Shown piece by piece: positions 8,392 to 16,404 of a stretch of DNA of 64,000 nt (the first letter of the stretch is position 1; every line of letters starts with the position of its first letter). The translations under genes and the position numbers were made by a program. The stretch is from DAOTEJ01 sp035454085 (GTDB lineage: Bacteria > Pseudomonadota > Gammaproteobacteria > Burkholderiales > Burkholderiaceae_F): the NCBI GenBank assembly GCA_035454085.1, contig DAOTEJ010000001.1, positions 1-64,000 on the forward strand. Reading direction: 5' to 3'. The notes beneath the pieces were generated by a model. That model had not been told where the DNA came from. It searched no databases and worked only from the letters and a program-made list of their open reading frames with translations.

Positions 8392-9063
8392 TCAGGAACT
8401 GCGCCGGCGAGGCGGCAGGTAGGTGTCCTGGTGGTAACTCATCACCCACTCTGGCCGGTAGATCACCAGGGCCGAGAACACCATGCCCGAGAGCAGGGCC
8501 TCGCCCCAGGCCAGCAGCAAGGCGTAGGCCACGGCGTCTTCCCATTGCAGGTGGGTCCCCGCCGGTGCGAGCGCGGCGGCCAGGGCGATGCGCGCGATGG
8601 CCGTGAGCGCAGTCACCGCGAAGACCACGAACAGCCCGTTGCCGATCATGAACACGAACACGTTATGGGGCAGGTGGCGCGCGAGGCGGCCTTGCGCCCA
8701 GCCGGTGAGCCAGGCCGGCAGCGCCGCCAGCAGCAGCGCGTTGAGGCCCAGGTTGATCCACGAACCTCCCGCGAAGATCGCGTGCAGGGCGAGCGCCGCG
8801 AGCAGCGCGAGGAAGGCGCGGGCGCGGCCGAAGAGCAGGGTGACGAAGGCGCCGCCGAGCAGGCCCACCTCGAGGCCGCCGAGCGCACGAACCTGCAGCG
8901 ACCACAACCAGGCCAGCGCCACGCTGGCGCCCAGCCACAGGTGCTGGTTTGCCCCGGCGGGCAGGAAGCGTTGGCCGCGCAGTTCGCGCCAGGCCGCCAC
9001 CAGGCAGGGCAGCAAAGCGAGCCAGCCCAGCAAGGCGAGGTCCGGATCGAGGTCGCGATGCAT
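8392..9063 (-). CDS. CbiM-like energy-coupling-factor membrane component
   Basis: About 223 residues with six to seven hydrophobic segments (for example LALLGWLALLPCLVAAW, LWLGASVALAWLWSL, AVAYALLLAWGEALLSG) and the ending ALVIYRPEWVMSYHQDTYL, a pattern found in CbiM-related predicted cobalt/nickel ECF permeases of betaproteobacteria. The start is placed at ATG 9063 (MHRDLDPDLALLGW); the open frame continues upstream but the extension is Arg/Ala-rich and unconvincing. No ATPase or T component is adjacent, so whether it transports metal is unknown. Confidence 0.65.
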   Translation of the reverse strand: MHRDLDPDLALLGWLALLPCLVAAWRELRGQRFLPAGANQHLWLGASVALAWLWSLQVRALGGLEVGLLGGAFVTLLFGRARAFLALLAALALHAIFAGGSWINLGLNALLLAALPAWLTGWAQGRLARHLPHNVFVFMIGNGLFVVFAVTALTAIARIALAAALAPAGTHLQWEDAVAYALLLAWGEALLSGMVFSALVIYRPEWVMSYHQDTYLPPRRRSS

Positions 9064-9247
9064 CAGTCCCACGCGCGCAGCATAGAGCGCCGCAAGCCCG
9101 CGCGTGCGCAAGGCCGCGCCCCGGGCAGGGCGAACCAAGCCGGCGTGCGCCCGCCTTGCGCCAGACCAAGCTCGTAGCCCGGGCGCCGCCAAGGGTCTGG
9201 CGCGGCACGGCCTACACTAGCCGTGTGCCAGATCGGAGGAGGCTTTC

Positions 9248-9523
9248 ATGTCTGACAAGTCGGTCAATCTGGACGAGGCGAACCGCCTCGTCGCCAAGCT
9301 CGAGGCGGATCTCGCGGGGTTCGAGGCGGGATCGACCGACGTGGCCACCTTGCGTGCCGAACTGGCCGAGTTGCGCGCGGCGCTGGGCGAGTCGGCGCCC
9401 TCGCAGGTCGCCGTCAAGGAGGGCCTCGAAGGCCTGCAGGAGCGGCTCAAGCCCGAGATCTACGACGACGTGGTGGCCACCAACTACTACCTCGCCTGGG
9501 TCGGCCGCATCCTGGGGCTCTAA
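9248..9523 (+). CDS. Small coiled-coil-like protein, function unknown
   Basis: A 91-residue acidic protein (MSDKSVNLDEANRLVAKLEA...) that is almost wholly predicted helix with heptad-like leucines in its first two thirds and ends YYLAWVGRILGL. No domain is recognised. It has an excellent ribosome-binding site (GGAGGAGG about 8 bases upstream) and lies four bases ahead of the aldo/keto reductase gene, so it is a genuine gene, probably co-transcribed with it. Confidence 0.75.
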   Translation: MSDKSVNLDEANRLVAKLEADLAGFEAGSTDVATLRAELAELRAALGESAPSQVAVKEGLEGLQERLKPEIYDDVVATNYYLAWVGRILGL

Positions 9524-9526
9524 GTC

Positions 9527-10555
9527 ATGCAGACAACGCGTCTGGGGCGCAGCGGGCTGCAGGTGTCGCGCCTGGCCCTGGGCATGATGACCTGGGGCAC
9601 GAGCGCCTGGCGACCGTGGATCCGCAGCGAGGAAGAGGGTCGCCCGGTCTTTCGCCGCGCGGTGGAACTGGGGATCAACTTCTTCGACACGGCCGACATG
9701 TACTCGGCGGGCCTGAGCGAAGCGATCACCGGCCGCTTCGTGCGCGAGTTCTGCCGGCGCGACGAGGTGGTGGTGGCCACCAAGCTGTTCTATCCCGTCG
9801 ATCTCGCCTTCAAGGGGGGCAACGCGCCCGGCCCCAAGCCCGCGGTGGCGCCCAACGCTTCGGGCCTGTCGCGCAAGCGCATCCTCGCGGCGATCGACGC
9901 GAGCCTCGCCCGGCTCGGTCTCGACTACGTTGATCTCTACCAGATCCATCGCTTCGATCCGGCGGTGCCGGTCGAGGAGACGATGGAGGCGCTGCACGAC
10001 GTGGTGCGCGCGGGCAAGGCGCGCTACATCGGCGCCTCGAGCATGTATGCGTGGCAATTTTCCAAGATGCAGGCGGCAGCCGAGCGGAATGGGTGGACGA
10101 GGTTCATCGCCATGCAGAACCACTACAACCTCGCCTACCGCGAGGAAGAGCGCGAGATGAATCCCTACTGCCTCGACACGGGCGTCGGGCTCATCCCGTG
10201 GAGTCCGCTGGCACGCGGCTTCCTGGCGGGCAACCGGGTGCGCGGTGACGCCGCGACGGGGGCGACCTCACGCGCGGCGACCGACGAGATCGCGCAGAAG
10301 CTCTACTACCGCGACGAGGACTTCGCCGTGGTCGAGGCGCTGCGAGGCGTCGCGGCGGCGCGTGGCCTGAGCCCCGCAACCGTGGCCTACGCCTGGCTGC
10401 TGGCGCGCCCCGGCGTGGCTGCGCCCATCGTCGGCGTGAGCAGCGCGGCGCAGCTTGACGAGGCCGCCGCCGCGCTGGAGGTGAAGCTGACGCCCGAGGA
10501 ATGCGCGGCGCTCGAGGCGCCGTACCGGCCGCATCCGATCGCCGGCCACACCTGA
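9527..10555 (+). CDS. Aldo/keto reductase
   Basis: A 342-residue NADPH-dependent oxidoreductase of the AKR superfamily. The catalytic tetrad is visible: Asp in FFDTADMYS, Tyr in the same motif, Lys in VVATKLF and His in YQIHRFD. The C-terminal part has the expected cofactor-binding segment (APIVGVSSAAQLDEAAAAL). It resembles the YajO/Tas-type subfamily that reduces varied aldehydes and ketones; the physiological substrate cannot be told. The start codon lies four bases after the preceding small gene. Confidence 0.9.
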   Translation: MQTTRLGRSGLQVSRLALGMMTWGTSAWRPWIRSEEEGRPVFRRAVELGINFFDTADMYSAGLSEAITGRFVREFCRRDEVVVATKLFYPVDLAFKGGNAPGPKPAVAPNASGLSRKRILAAIDASLARLGLDYVDLYQIHRFDPAVPVEETMEALHDVVRAGKARYIGASSMYAWQFSKMQAAAERNGWTRFIAMQNHYNLAYREEEREMNPYCLDTGVGLIPWSPLARGFLAGNRVRGDAATGATSRAATDEIAQKLYYRDEDFAVVEALRGVAAARGLSPATVAYAWLLARPGVAAPIVGVSSAAQLDEAAAALEVKLTPEECAALEAPYRPHPIAGHT

Positions 10556-10586
10556 AGCGCTTGGCGCCGCGCCGCGGCGCGGCGAC

Positions 10587-11021
10587 TCACTGGCTCGTGG
10601 TCGAGTTCAGGACCTTCTCGACGTCCTTGTTGTACACGCGCGGATAGGCGGTGCCGCTGGGTGCGCCAGGCCGATCAGCCGGGAGCTTGGCGATCATGCA
10701 CTGCGCGCTGCGGGCGGTGCGATCGCCGAGCCACGTGGACTGCACTGCGTTGCTGAAGTCGGCGGGCGAGATGCGCCCGTAATACAGGCGCGACGACAGG
10801 TCCAGCAGTTGATCGAACTCCCCCGGGCCCATCGTGCTCGAGGAGTCGTTGAAGTTGCGCACCACCGTGTTGCCGAACCACAGGGGCTGGCACTCGGCCG
10901 CCACGGTGTCGAGCCAGGCATTGAACTGCGTTGCGCGCACGTTCTGCCAGGCATCGGGCGCACAGGCCGTCGCGCCGAATGCGGCGGCCAGCGCCAGGGC
11001 GAGGGTGCGGATTCGCTTCAT
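10587..11021 (-). CDS. Putative lipoprotein, function unknown
   Basis: A 144-residue exported protein. The N terminus MKRIRTLALALAAAFGATAC has a basic start, hydrophobic core and a lipobox-like ATAC with Cys20; Ala rather than Leu at -3 makes lipidation likely but not certain. The mature part contains FNAWLDTVAAECQPLWFG and two further Cys residues that could form a disulfide. No family is recognised. A GAGAGGAAG ribosome-binding site precedes ATG 11021. It is divergent from the FadL-like gene, sharing a 200-bp intergenic region with a CRP-type palindrome. Confidence 0.7.
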   Translation of the reverse strand: MKRIRTLALALAAAFGATACAPDAWQNVRATQFNAWLDTVAAECQPLWFGNTVVRNFNDSSSTMGPGEFDQLLDLSSRLYYGRISPADFSNAVQSTWLGDRTARSAQCMIAKLPADRPGAPSGTAYPRVYNKDVEKVLNSTTSQ

Positions 11022-11078
11022 GGACTTCCTCTCGGGGTGCGTTGGTCGATTGCGCGAATGCTACAGGCGCGGGTCTTG

Positions 11079-11094
11079 TGTGAGCGACCTCACA
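11079..11094. promoter_or_regulatory. CRP/FNR-family-type operator (perfect palindrome)
   Basis: TGTGAGCGACCTCACA is a perfect match to the TGTGA-N6-TCACA consensus of CRP-type regulators, and the inner bases G and C also pair. It lies in the divergent intergenic region, 57 bases upstream of the lipoprotein start and 128 upstream of the FadL-like start. Confidence 0.6.
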
Positions 11095-11112
11095 TCTGGC
11101 AAGGGCGGCCAA

Positions 11113-11126
11113 TTGCCGACCGGCAA
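11113..11126. promoter_or_regulatory. Second inverted repeat in the fadL-like promoter region
   Basis: TTGCCG-AC-CGGCAA is a perfect 6+6 inverted repeat with a 2-base spacer, 18 bases downstream of the CRP-type site. It could be an operator for an unidentified repressor; no regulator gene is adjacent. Confidence 0.35.
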
Positions 11127-11222
11127 GGCGCCGCCGCACGCGAAGCGTTCAATCCGGCCATGCGTGTCGCGCGTGGCGCGGCACTTCTGAACCAGCGGCA
11201 GCGCCGCTCCAGGAGATCGGTC

Positions 11223-12506
11223 ATGAACGTGCAAATTCGCCTCCGGCCCATAGCGGCCGCCCTGCTTGCCCTGGGCCTAGCCCCGGGCCTGGCCTCGGCC
11301 ACCGACGGCTACTTCGCCAATGGCTACGGGGTGCGCTCCAACGGCATGGCGGGCACCTCGCTGGCCCTGGCGCCCGATGCGATGGGCGGCGCGAACAATC
11401 CGGCGAGCATGGCTTTCGTGGGCCAGCGGCTTGACCTCGGCGTGAACTGGTTCAATCCGCAGCGCTCGGTCGAGCGCTTCAACGCCGCGCCCGGCCTCAA
11501 CGGCTCGGTCGACAGCGACAAGACGAGCTTCTGGATCCCCGAGTTCGGCGTCAATACGATGATCCGGCCCGACGTTGCGCTTGGCCTCACCGTGTACGGC
11601 AATGGCGGCATGAACACCGACTACCCGGGCGGCCAGCTCAATTGCGGCTTCGGGCCGGGCACCGCGAACATGCTGTGCGGCTCGGGCAACTTAGGCGTGG
11701 ATTTGAGCCAGCTGATCATCGCGCCGACGCTGGCGTGGCAGTTCTCTCCCGGCCAATCCCTGGGCTTCGCGCCGCTGTTCGGCTACCAGCGCTTCAAGGC
11801 CTACGGCTTGCAGGCCTTCACGATGTTGTCCTCGTCGCCGCAGAACGTGACCAACAACGGCTATGACGACTCCACGGGCTGGGGCCTGCGCCTGGGCTAC
11901 CAGGGGGTGTTCGGCGCCTTCCGTGTGGGCGCGGTCTACACGACCAAGATGTCGATGAGCAACTTCGACAAGTACAAGGGCCTGTTCGCCGAACAGGGCG
12001 GCTTCGACATGCCCGAGAACTTCGGCGTGGGCGTGGCCTTCGATCCCGCGCCCGCCTGGACCCTGGCGGCCGACTGGCTGCGCATCAATTACTCGGGTGT
12101 GGCCTCGGTGGGCAACTCGAGCCGCAACATGGCGCCGCTGGGCTTCGACAACGGCCCGGGCTTCGGCTGGCGTGACGTGAACGTGTTTCGCATCGGGGCC
12201 GAGTGGCGCATGGATCCGGCCTGGACGCTGCGCGCGGGCTACAACTACACGCAGAACCCGGTGACGCCCGAGAACGTGACTTTCAACATCCTCGCCCCCG
12301 GCGTGGTGCAGAACCACCTGAGCCTGGGCTTCACCTGGAACTACTCCAGCACCATGGCGCTGTCGGGCCAGTACACCTACGCCTTCGACAACAGCGTGGA
12401 GGGGCCGTCGCTGTTCAACATGCTGATCGGCCCGGGCGCGGGTGGTACCGAGCGCATCAGCATGCACCAGAACATCCTGGGGGTTGCCTGGAGCATGAAG
12501 TTCTGA
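11223..12506 (+). CDS. OmpP1/FadL/TodX-family outer-membrane transporter
   Basis: A 427-residue beta-barrel porin of the family that imports long-chain fatty acids and hydrophobic aromatics. A signal peptide ends at LASA (about residue 27), then the family's conserved N terminus TDGYFANGYGVRSNGMAGTSLAL, the NNPASMAF segment, repeated amphipathic strands, and a C-terminal aromatic strand ending WSMKF. Start ATG 11223 has AGGAG upstream and gives a proper signal peptide; the open frame further upstream lacks such features. In E. coli fadL is controlled by cAMP-CRP, and a perfect CRP-type site lies upstream here. Confidence 0.92.
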   Translation: MNVQIRLRPIAAALLALGLAPGLASATDGYFANGYGVRSNGMAGTSLALAPDAMGGANNPASMAFVGQRLDLGVNWFNPQRSVERFNAAPGLNGSVDSDKTSFWIPEFGVNTMIRPDVALGLTVYGNGGMNTDYPGGQLNCGFGPGTANMLCGSGNLGVDLSQLIIAPTLAWQFSPGQSLGFAPLFGYQRFKAYGLQAFTMLSSSPQNVTNNGYDDSTGWGLRLGYQGVFGAFRVGAVYTTKMSMSNFDKYKGLFAEQGGFDMPENFGVGVAFDPAPAWTLAADWLRINYSGVASVGNSSRNMAPLGFDNGPGFGWRDVNVFRIGAEWRMDPAWTLRAGYNYTQNPVTPENVTFNILAPGVVQNHLSLGFTWNYSSTMALSGQYTYAFDNSVEGPSLFNMLIGPGAGGTERISMHQNILGVAWSMKF

Positions 12507-12541
12507 GGCTGGGCAGGGCGCGCCCCGCCCACGCACAAAGA

Positions 12542-12569
12542 ACAAGGGCCGCCCGAGGGCGGCCCTTGT
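12542..12569 (-). terminator. Hairpin terminator of the Lys/Glu-rich peptide gene, possibly bidirectional
   Basis: A nearly gapless 12-13-bp stem (CAAGGGCCGCCC / GGGCGGCCCTTG) lies between the convergent FadL-like and Lys/Glu-rich genes. Read on the minus strand it is followed by TTGTTCTTT, as expected for intrinsic termination; on the plus strand the tail is weaker. Confidence 0.75.
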
Positions 12570-12585
12570 GCATCGCGAGGGTGGC

Positions 12586-12777
12586 TTAGCAGCCGCCCTT
12601 CTTTTCCTTCTTCTTCGTCTCTTCCTTCTTCTCTTCCTTCTTGGCCTCGGGCTTCTTGGCCTCTTCCTTCTTGGCCTCGGTCTTCTTCGGCTCTTCCTTC
12701 TTGGCGTCCTGCGCGAAGGCGGGGGTCTGGGCGAGGGCGAACAGGGCCACGAAGGCGGCGCTCAACAGCTTGATCAT
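12586..12777 (-). CDS. Secreted Lys/Glu-rich low-complexity peptide
   Basis: A 63-residue protein. Residues 1-22 form a clear signal peptide (MIKLLSAAFVALFALAQTPAFA). The mature 41 residues are almost only Lys, Glu, Ala, Thr and Pro in imperfect repeats of KKEEPKKTEA/KKEEAKKPEA type, ending in GGC with a C-terminal cysteine. The repeats suggest an extended or helical charged rod in the periplasm. No family or function is recognised. A well-placed GGAG-like site precedes the ATG and a strong terminator follows, which supports a real gene. Confidence 0.7.
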   Translation of the reverse strand: MIKLLSAAFVALFALAQTPAFAQDAKKEEPKKTEAKKEEAKKPEAKKEEKKEETKKKEKKGGC

Positions 12778-12896
12778 GTCGATATCTCCGGGAGGGAATG
12801 GTCAGCGGTGCGCGGCCGGGTGGGAAGCGCTGCCCGGCCCGGTCAAACAACCGGGCGGGGAGGATAACGCAGGACCGCGCATCGCGGTTGACTGGG

Positions 12897-13493
12897 TCAG
12901 CCGCGCGGGCGCAGGTGGGCGAACGCTTGCTCGAGCCGCCCCATGCCCCAGGCGGCGAAGACCAGGAAGCCGATGAAGCCCAGGGTCCACCAGCCCATCG
13001 CGATGCCCGTGACGCTGGGCAGGGTGAGGTCGGCGGTGGCGTTGGAGCGGATCCAGGTCTCGATGCCGGGAGTCAACTCGGCGTAGGCCATCACGCCCGC
13101 GAGCATGCCGGCGGCGAAGGCGAAGCCGTCCTTGCGCCCGCTGGCCATGGCCGCGATGGTCGTGCCAGGGCAGTAGCCGCCGATGATGAAGCCGGCGCCG
13201 AACACCAGGCCGCCGATGAGCTGCGCCGAAAGGAAAGTGGGTTCGACGTAGAGCTCCGCGAGGTCGAGCGCACCGATGCCCGCCAGCACGGCGATGCCCG
13301 TCATGGCCGTGACGATGGCGGTGAACATCACCTTCACCACGGCCATGTCGTAGAGGTAGAAGACGGCGGTCAGGCGCCGGGCTGAACCGAAGCCGGCGCG
13401 CTCGAGCGCGATGCCGAAGCCCAGGCCGAGCAGGGCCGCGATGGCCAGGCTCGCGGTGGCCGAAAAGTCGATGTGGGATGCGAGCGGGAACAT
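12897..13493 (-). CDS. YeeE/YedE-family sulfur transporter, C-terminal half protein
   Basis: A 198-residue membrane protein with about five hydrophobic segments and the conserved IGGYCPGTTIAAMASG motif, whose Cys corresponds to a conserved thiosulfate-handling cysteine of the YeeE (TsuA) family. With the preceding gene it forms a two-polypeptide version of the single-chain transporter that imports thiosulfate or related sulfur compounds across the inner membrane. ATG 13493 overlaps the stop of the upstream half by one base (TGATG), so stoichiometric synthesis is likely. The C-terminal LEQAFAHLRPRG is cytosolic-looking and basic. Confidence 0.85.
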   Translation of the reverse strand: MFPLASHIDFSATASLAIAALLGLGFGIALERAGFGSARRLTAVFYLYDMAVVKVMFTAIVTAMTGIAVLAGIGALDLAELYVEPTFLSAQLIGGLVFGAGFIIGGYCPGTTIAAMASGRKDGFAFAAGMLAGVMAYAELTPGIETWIRSNATADLTLPSVTGIAMGWWTLGFIGFLVFAAWGMGRLEQAFAHLRPRG

Positions 13494-14050
13494 CACAGCC
13501 ACTCCTTGCGCACGAAGTAGGCGAGGCCGTAGGCCGCTGCGAACACCGCAGCCATGAAAACGAGCGAACCGACGTTGAGGATCGAGCCTCCCGTGAGCGC
13601 CTGGCCCGAGGTGCAGCCCTTGGCGATCTTGGCGCCGAAGGCGGCGATGAAGCCGCCGGCGAAGGCGAGCCACATGCGCTGCGAGTCGCTCACCCGCGGG
13701 CCGCGCTCGACGATCCATTCGATGCGGCCCGCGAGCCTGGCCGAGAGCCAGGCGCCGATGAACGCGCCGCCCAGCAGGAACAGGGTCCAGGACGCGAGCG
13801 GGGCGCCGTCGTTCCAGTAGCGCGAGTGCACCGCGTTGCTCGTGACGTGCTCTGGCGAGGCGAGGCCCGTGAGCCATGCAGCCAACGACGAGAAGCCGCC
13901 TACCGCGCCCAGGCCGCGCCCGGTGACGAGGTAGGTGGCGAGCAGGACGAGCCCGAGGAAGACCCCCGCCAGGTAGGGGTTCCACAAGGGCTGGGCGCGG
14001 CTGGCCGGCTCGGCGTGGCCGCCCGTGGTGTGTTCGAAGACGTGAGCCAT
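13493..14050 (-). CDS. YeeE/YedE-family sulfur transporter, N-terminal half protein
   Basis: A 185-residue protein with about four to five membrane segments and the signature IAKGCTSGQALTGG, matching the first conserved Cys motif of YeeE/YedE transporters. A short His/Glu-containing soluble N terminus (MAHVFEHTTGGHAEP) precedes the first helix. ATG 14050 was chosen because a perfect AGGAGG ribosome-binding site lies directly upstream; the open frame continues further without homology. It is translationally coupled to the C-terminal half protein. Substrate is inferred from the family, probably thiosulfate or a polysulfide-like compound. Confidence 0.85.
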   Translation of the reverse strand: MAHVFEHTTGGHAEPASRAQPLWNPYLAGVFLGLVLLATYLVTGRGLGAVGGFSSLAAWLTGLASPEHVTSNAVHSRYWNDGAPLASWTLFLLGGAFIGAWLSARLAGRIEWIVERGPRVSDSQRMWLAFAGGFIAAFGAKIAKGCTSGQALTGGSILNVGSLVFMAAVFAAAYGLAYFVRKEWL

Positions 14051-14171
14051 GAATCCTCCTGCGCTGTGGGAGCGCCCGGACGCCCCAAGGGTGGCGCAGG
14101 CGGCCCGCGCCATCGGTGACGGTAATCACAGGTCGCCCGACCCGGGCTTGTTCCATGCGAAGTGCGATCTG

Positions 14172-14202
14172 CTGCCGCGGCGCCGGCGAGCCGCCGCGGC
14201 AG
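14172..14202 (-). terminator. Hairpin downstream of the TonB-dependent receptor gene
   Basis: A perfect 11-bp stem CTGCCGCGGCG / CGCCGCGGCAG with a 9-base loop lies 21 bases beyond the receptor stop and ahead of the YeeE-type operon on the same strand. No T-run follows, so termination is uncertain; it may protect mRNA ends or attenuate read-through. Confidence 0.4.
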
Positions 14203-14222
14203 GAGCGCCTGAGGGCCGCAGC

Positions 14223-16319
14223 CTAGAAGCTGCCCCGAACGCCGGCCTTGATCGAGCGGCCACCCGCGGGAGCGAGGTCCTTCAGGGTCGAAGTGCTGTA
14301 GCGGATCGTGTCGTCGAGCAGATTCTGGCCCTCGACGAAAAGCTCCACCTGAGCGCCTTGCCAAGCCGCCCAGAGATAGGACGCGCTCAGGTAGAGGTTG
14401 GTGTAGCCCGCGGTCGTCGTCTGGTAGTTAGGCACCCGATCCTGACCCGCTGCCCAGAGCGCGCCGAGGGTCGCGTTGAAGCCCTCCTGCTGATAGGCCA
14501 GCGCAGCGCCGGCGCGCAGCGGAGGGATATAGGGCAGGGGCGTTCCATCGCTGCTCGCATTCACGTAGTCGGCCTGCAACTGCAGGGCAAGCTGGCGCGC
14601 GCCCGAGGACCACAGCGGCGCGCTTGCCTGCAGCTCGAAGCCGTAGAAGCGCGCGGGGACGCCGGTGAAGTCGAACTGCTGCACGGGGTAGATGAGTTCG
14701 CCGGTGTCCGGATCGACGATGGGCGCCGGGCCGGGCACGGGCGCGCGGGTCTCGGGATCGCGCCACTGGTCGGTCGGCAGCAAGGCGACGAAGTTGCTGT
14801 AGCGGCTGTAGAAGGCGCCGATGGTGGCGTTGAGCCCCGTGCTGCGGAACTTCCACGCCAGGTCGAGTGCCGTGCCGGCGACCTTTGCGAGGTTGCGGTT
14901 CCCGAGTTCGTACTGGTTTGTCGCCACGTGCACGCCGTTGGCGAAGAGCTCTTGGGCGGTGGGGGCGCGCTGCGCGTACTGCAGGTTGGCGCCCACGCCG
15001 TTGCGCTCGTCGAGCGTGTAGTAGGTGCCGAGCGCCACGCTCCAGGGCGTGAAGCTGCGCGAGTCCGCGCCCTGCCCTGCCTCCAGGAAGGGTTGCGCCT
15101 CGATCTCCACGCCTTCGAGGCGGCCGCCAAGCATCACGCGCCAGGCGTCGCGCGACCACTCCTCGTAGAGAAAGCCCGCGGCAGTGCGCGTCGCGGTCGA
15201 GGGCAGGAAAGCCTCAGCCCCCTGGGCCGAGAAGTCGACGTCGACAAGTTCCACGCCAAGCACGCCGCGCCAGTCGCCCAGTGGTCGGTGACGTCCCTCG
15301 GCGCGCAGGTTCCAGCCGCGGGACTTGAACACCGTGCCCGCCTCGCCGTTCTCGAACTCGGTGTGCTGGTAGTCGTTGTAGGCGTAACGCAGACGCAAGG
15401 ACTCGAGGCCGGGGACGGTATCGCGCAGCTCGGAGGCCAGGTTCCACGCCCGCTGCGAGAGCTCGATGGTCACGCCGGGCTCGGCCACGGTGCCGTAGTT
15501 CGTGTCGAACTGGCTGTACGACACGCCCGCATAGCCACGCTCACCGAGGAAGGCGGTGCCGCCCAGGCCGTAGGTCTGGCTGTCGCCCTGGCTGTTGGGC
15601 AGCCGCCCTGACGGGCCGGGCTCGCCGCGTTCGATCTGGACTTGAGGCGTCCAAGCGGCCCCGGGGATCCTGAGATCGCCGTTGCGTGTTGCGTAGGCGT
15701 CCGCGTGGAGCGCGAACGCGGCATTGCCGCCGTTGAGGCGCAGGCCGCCCGCGCTGAGGTCGTTCTGCGAGTCGTAGGTGTAGGCCGCAGTGCCCGAGAT
15801 CGGCGTGCTCGGCGCGGTCTCCGCGATGCGCCGGTCCAGCGTGTTGACCACGCCACCCAGGGCGCCGCCACCGTAGAGCACGGTGGCGGGTCCGCGCACG
15901 ACCTCGATGCGTTCCACCGCGAATGGCGAGATCGCCACCGCGTGGTCCGGACTGGCGGCCGAGGCATCGAACACACTCAGGCCGTTGTTGAGCAGGCGGA
16001 TGTCGAAGCCTCCCAGTCCGCGGATGAGCGGCCGGCTGGCATTGGGGCCGAAATAGGTCTGGGTCACGCCGACCTCTCGGGCGAGCGTGTCCCCGAGCGT
16101 GGGCTGGCGCTTCATCAGCAGTTCACGGCCCTCGAGCAGGTTCACCGGGTCGGCGAGGTCGAACAGGCCGGAGCGCAAGGGGTTGGCGGTCACGAACACG
16201 GGTGAGAGGGTCTGGACCGGTTCGGTGGTGGTCGCGGGGCGCGACTGTGCGTGCAGCGCAGGCACAAAGGCGGCCGCGATCGCGGCGGCGATTGCGCGCC
16301 GGGCGAGATGGGCATGCAT
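14223..16319 (-). CDS. TonB-dependent outer-membrane receptor, ZnuD-like
   Basis: A 698-residue receptor. A signal peptide ends near ALHAQS (about residue 24), the plug domain carries the RIEVVRGPATVLYGGGALGG motif and the preceding SPDHAVAISPFAVE stretch, and the barrel ends in a C-terminal aromatic strand (AGVRGSF). The plug sequence resembles ZnuD-family receptors that import zinc or haem with TonB-ExbBD energy. ATG 16319 has AGGAG upstream. A His-rich DUF2946-like protein is encoded just upstream on the same strand, which favours a metal role. No obvious Zur operator was found close to the start. Confidence 0.85.
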   Translation of the reverse strand: MHAHLARRAIAAAIAAAFVPALHAQSRPATTTEPVQTLSPVFVTANPLRSGLFDLADPVNLLEGRELLMKRQPTLGDTLAREVGVTQTYFGPNASRPLIRGLGGFDIRLLNNGLSVFDASAASPDHAVAISPFAVERIEVVRGPATVLYGGGALGGVVNTLDRRIAETAPSTPISGTAAYTYDSQNDLSAGGLRLNGGNAAFALHADAYATRNGDLRIPGAAWTPQVQIERGEPGPSGRLPNSQGDSQTYGLGGTAFLGERGYAGVSYSQFDTNYGTVAEPGVTIELSQRAWNLASELRDTVPGLESLRLRYAYNDYQHTEFENGEAGTVFKSRGWNLRAEGRHRPLGDWRGVLGVELVDVDFSAQGAEAFLPSTATRTAAGFLYEEWSRDAWRVMLGGRLEGVEIEAQPFLEAGQGADSRSFTPWSVALGTYYTLDERNGVGANLQYAQRAPTAQELFANGVHVATNQYELGNRNLAKVAGTALDLAWKFRSTGLNATIGAFYSRYSNFVALLPTDQWRDPETRAPVPGPAPIVDPDTGELIYPVQQFDFTGVPARFYGFELQASAPLWSSGARQLALQLQADYVNASSDGTPLPYIPPLRAGAALAYQQEGFNATLGALWAAGQDRVPNYQTTTAGYTNLYLSASYLWAAWQGAQVELFVEGQNLLDDTIRYSTSTLKDLAPAGGRSIKAGVRGSF

Positions 16320-16404
16320 GGCTTTCTCCTGGGCCGGCGCAAGGCCGGCCATTCAATGGCGATCGCGTGCGCGGCGCGAGGCGCCAAGGCACGTTGCAAA
16401 GCGG

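Noticed and set aside
10809..11222. Upstream extension of the FadL-like gene
   Set aside because: It would cross the divergent lipoprotein gene and remove the signal peptide from the N terminus; ATG 11223 has AGGAG.
12586..12720. The Lys/Glu repeat region as a tandem DNA repeat or CRISPR-like array
   Set aside because: The repeats are imperfect, follow the codon frame of a short secreted protein and have no spacers.
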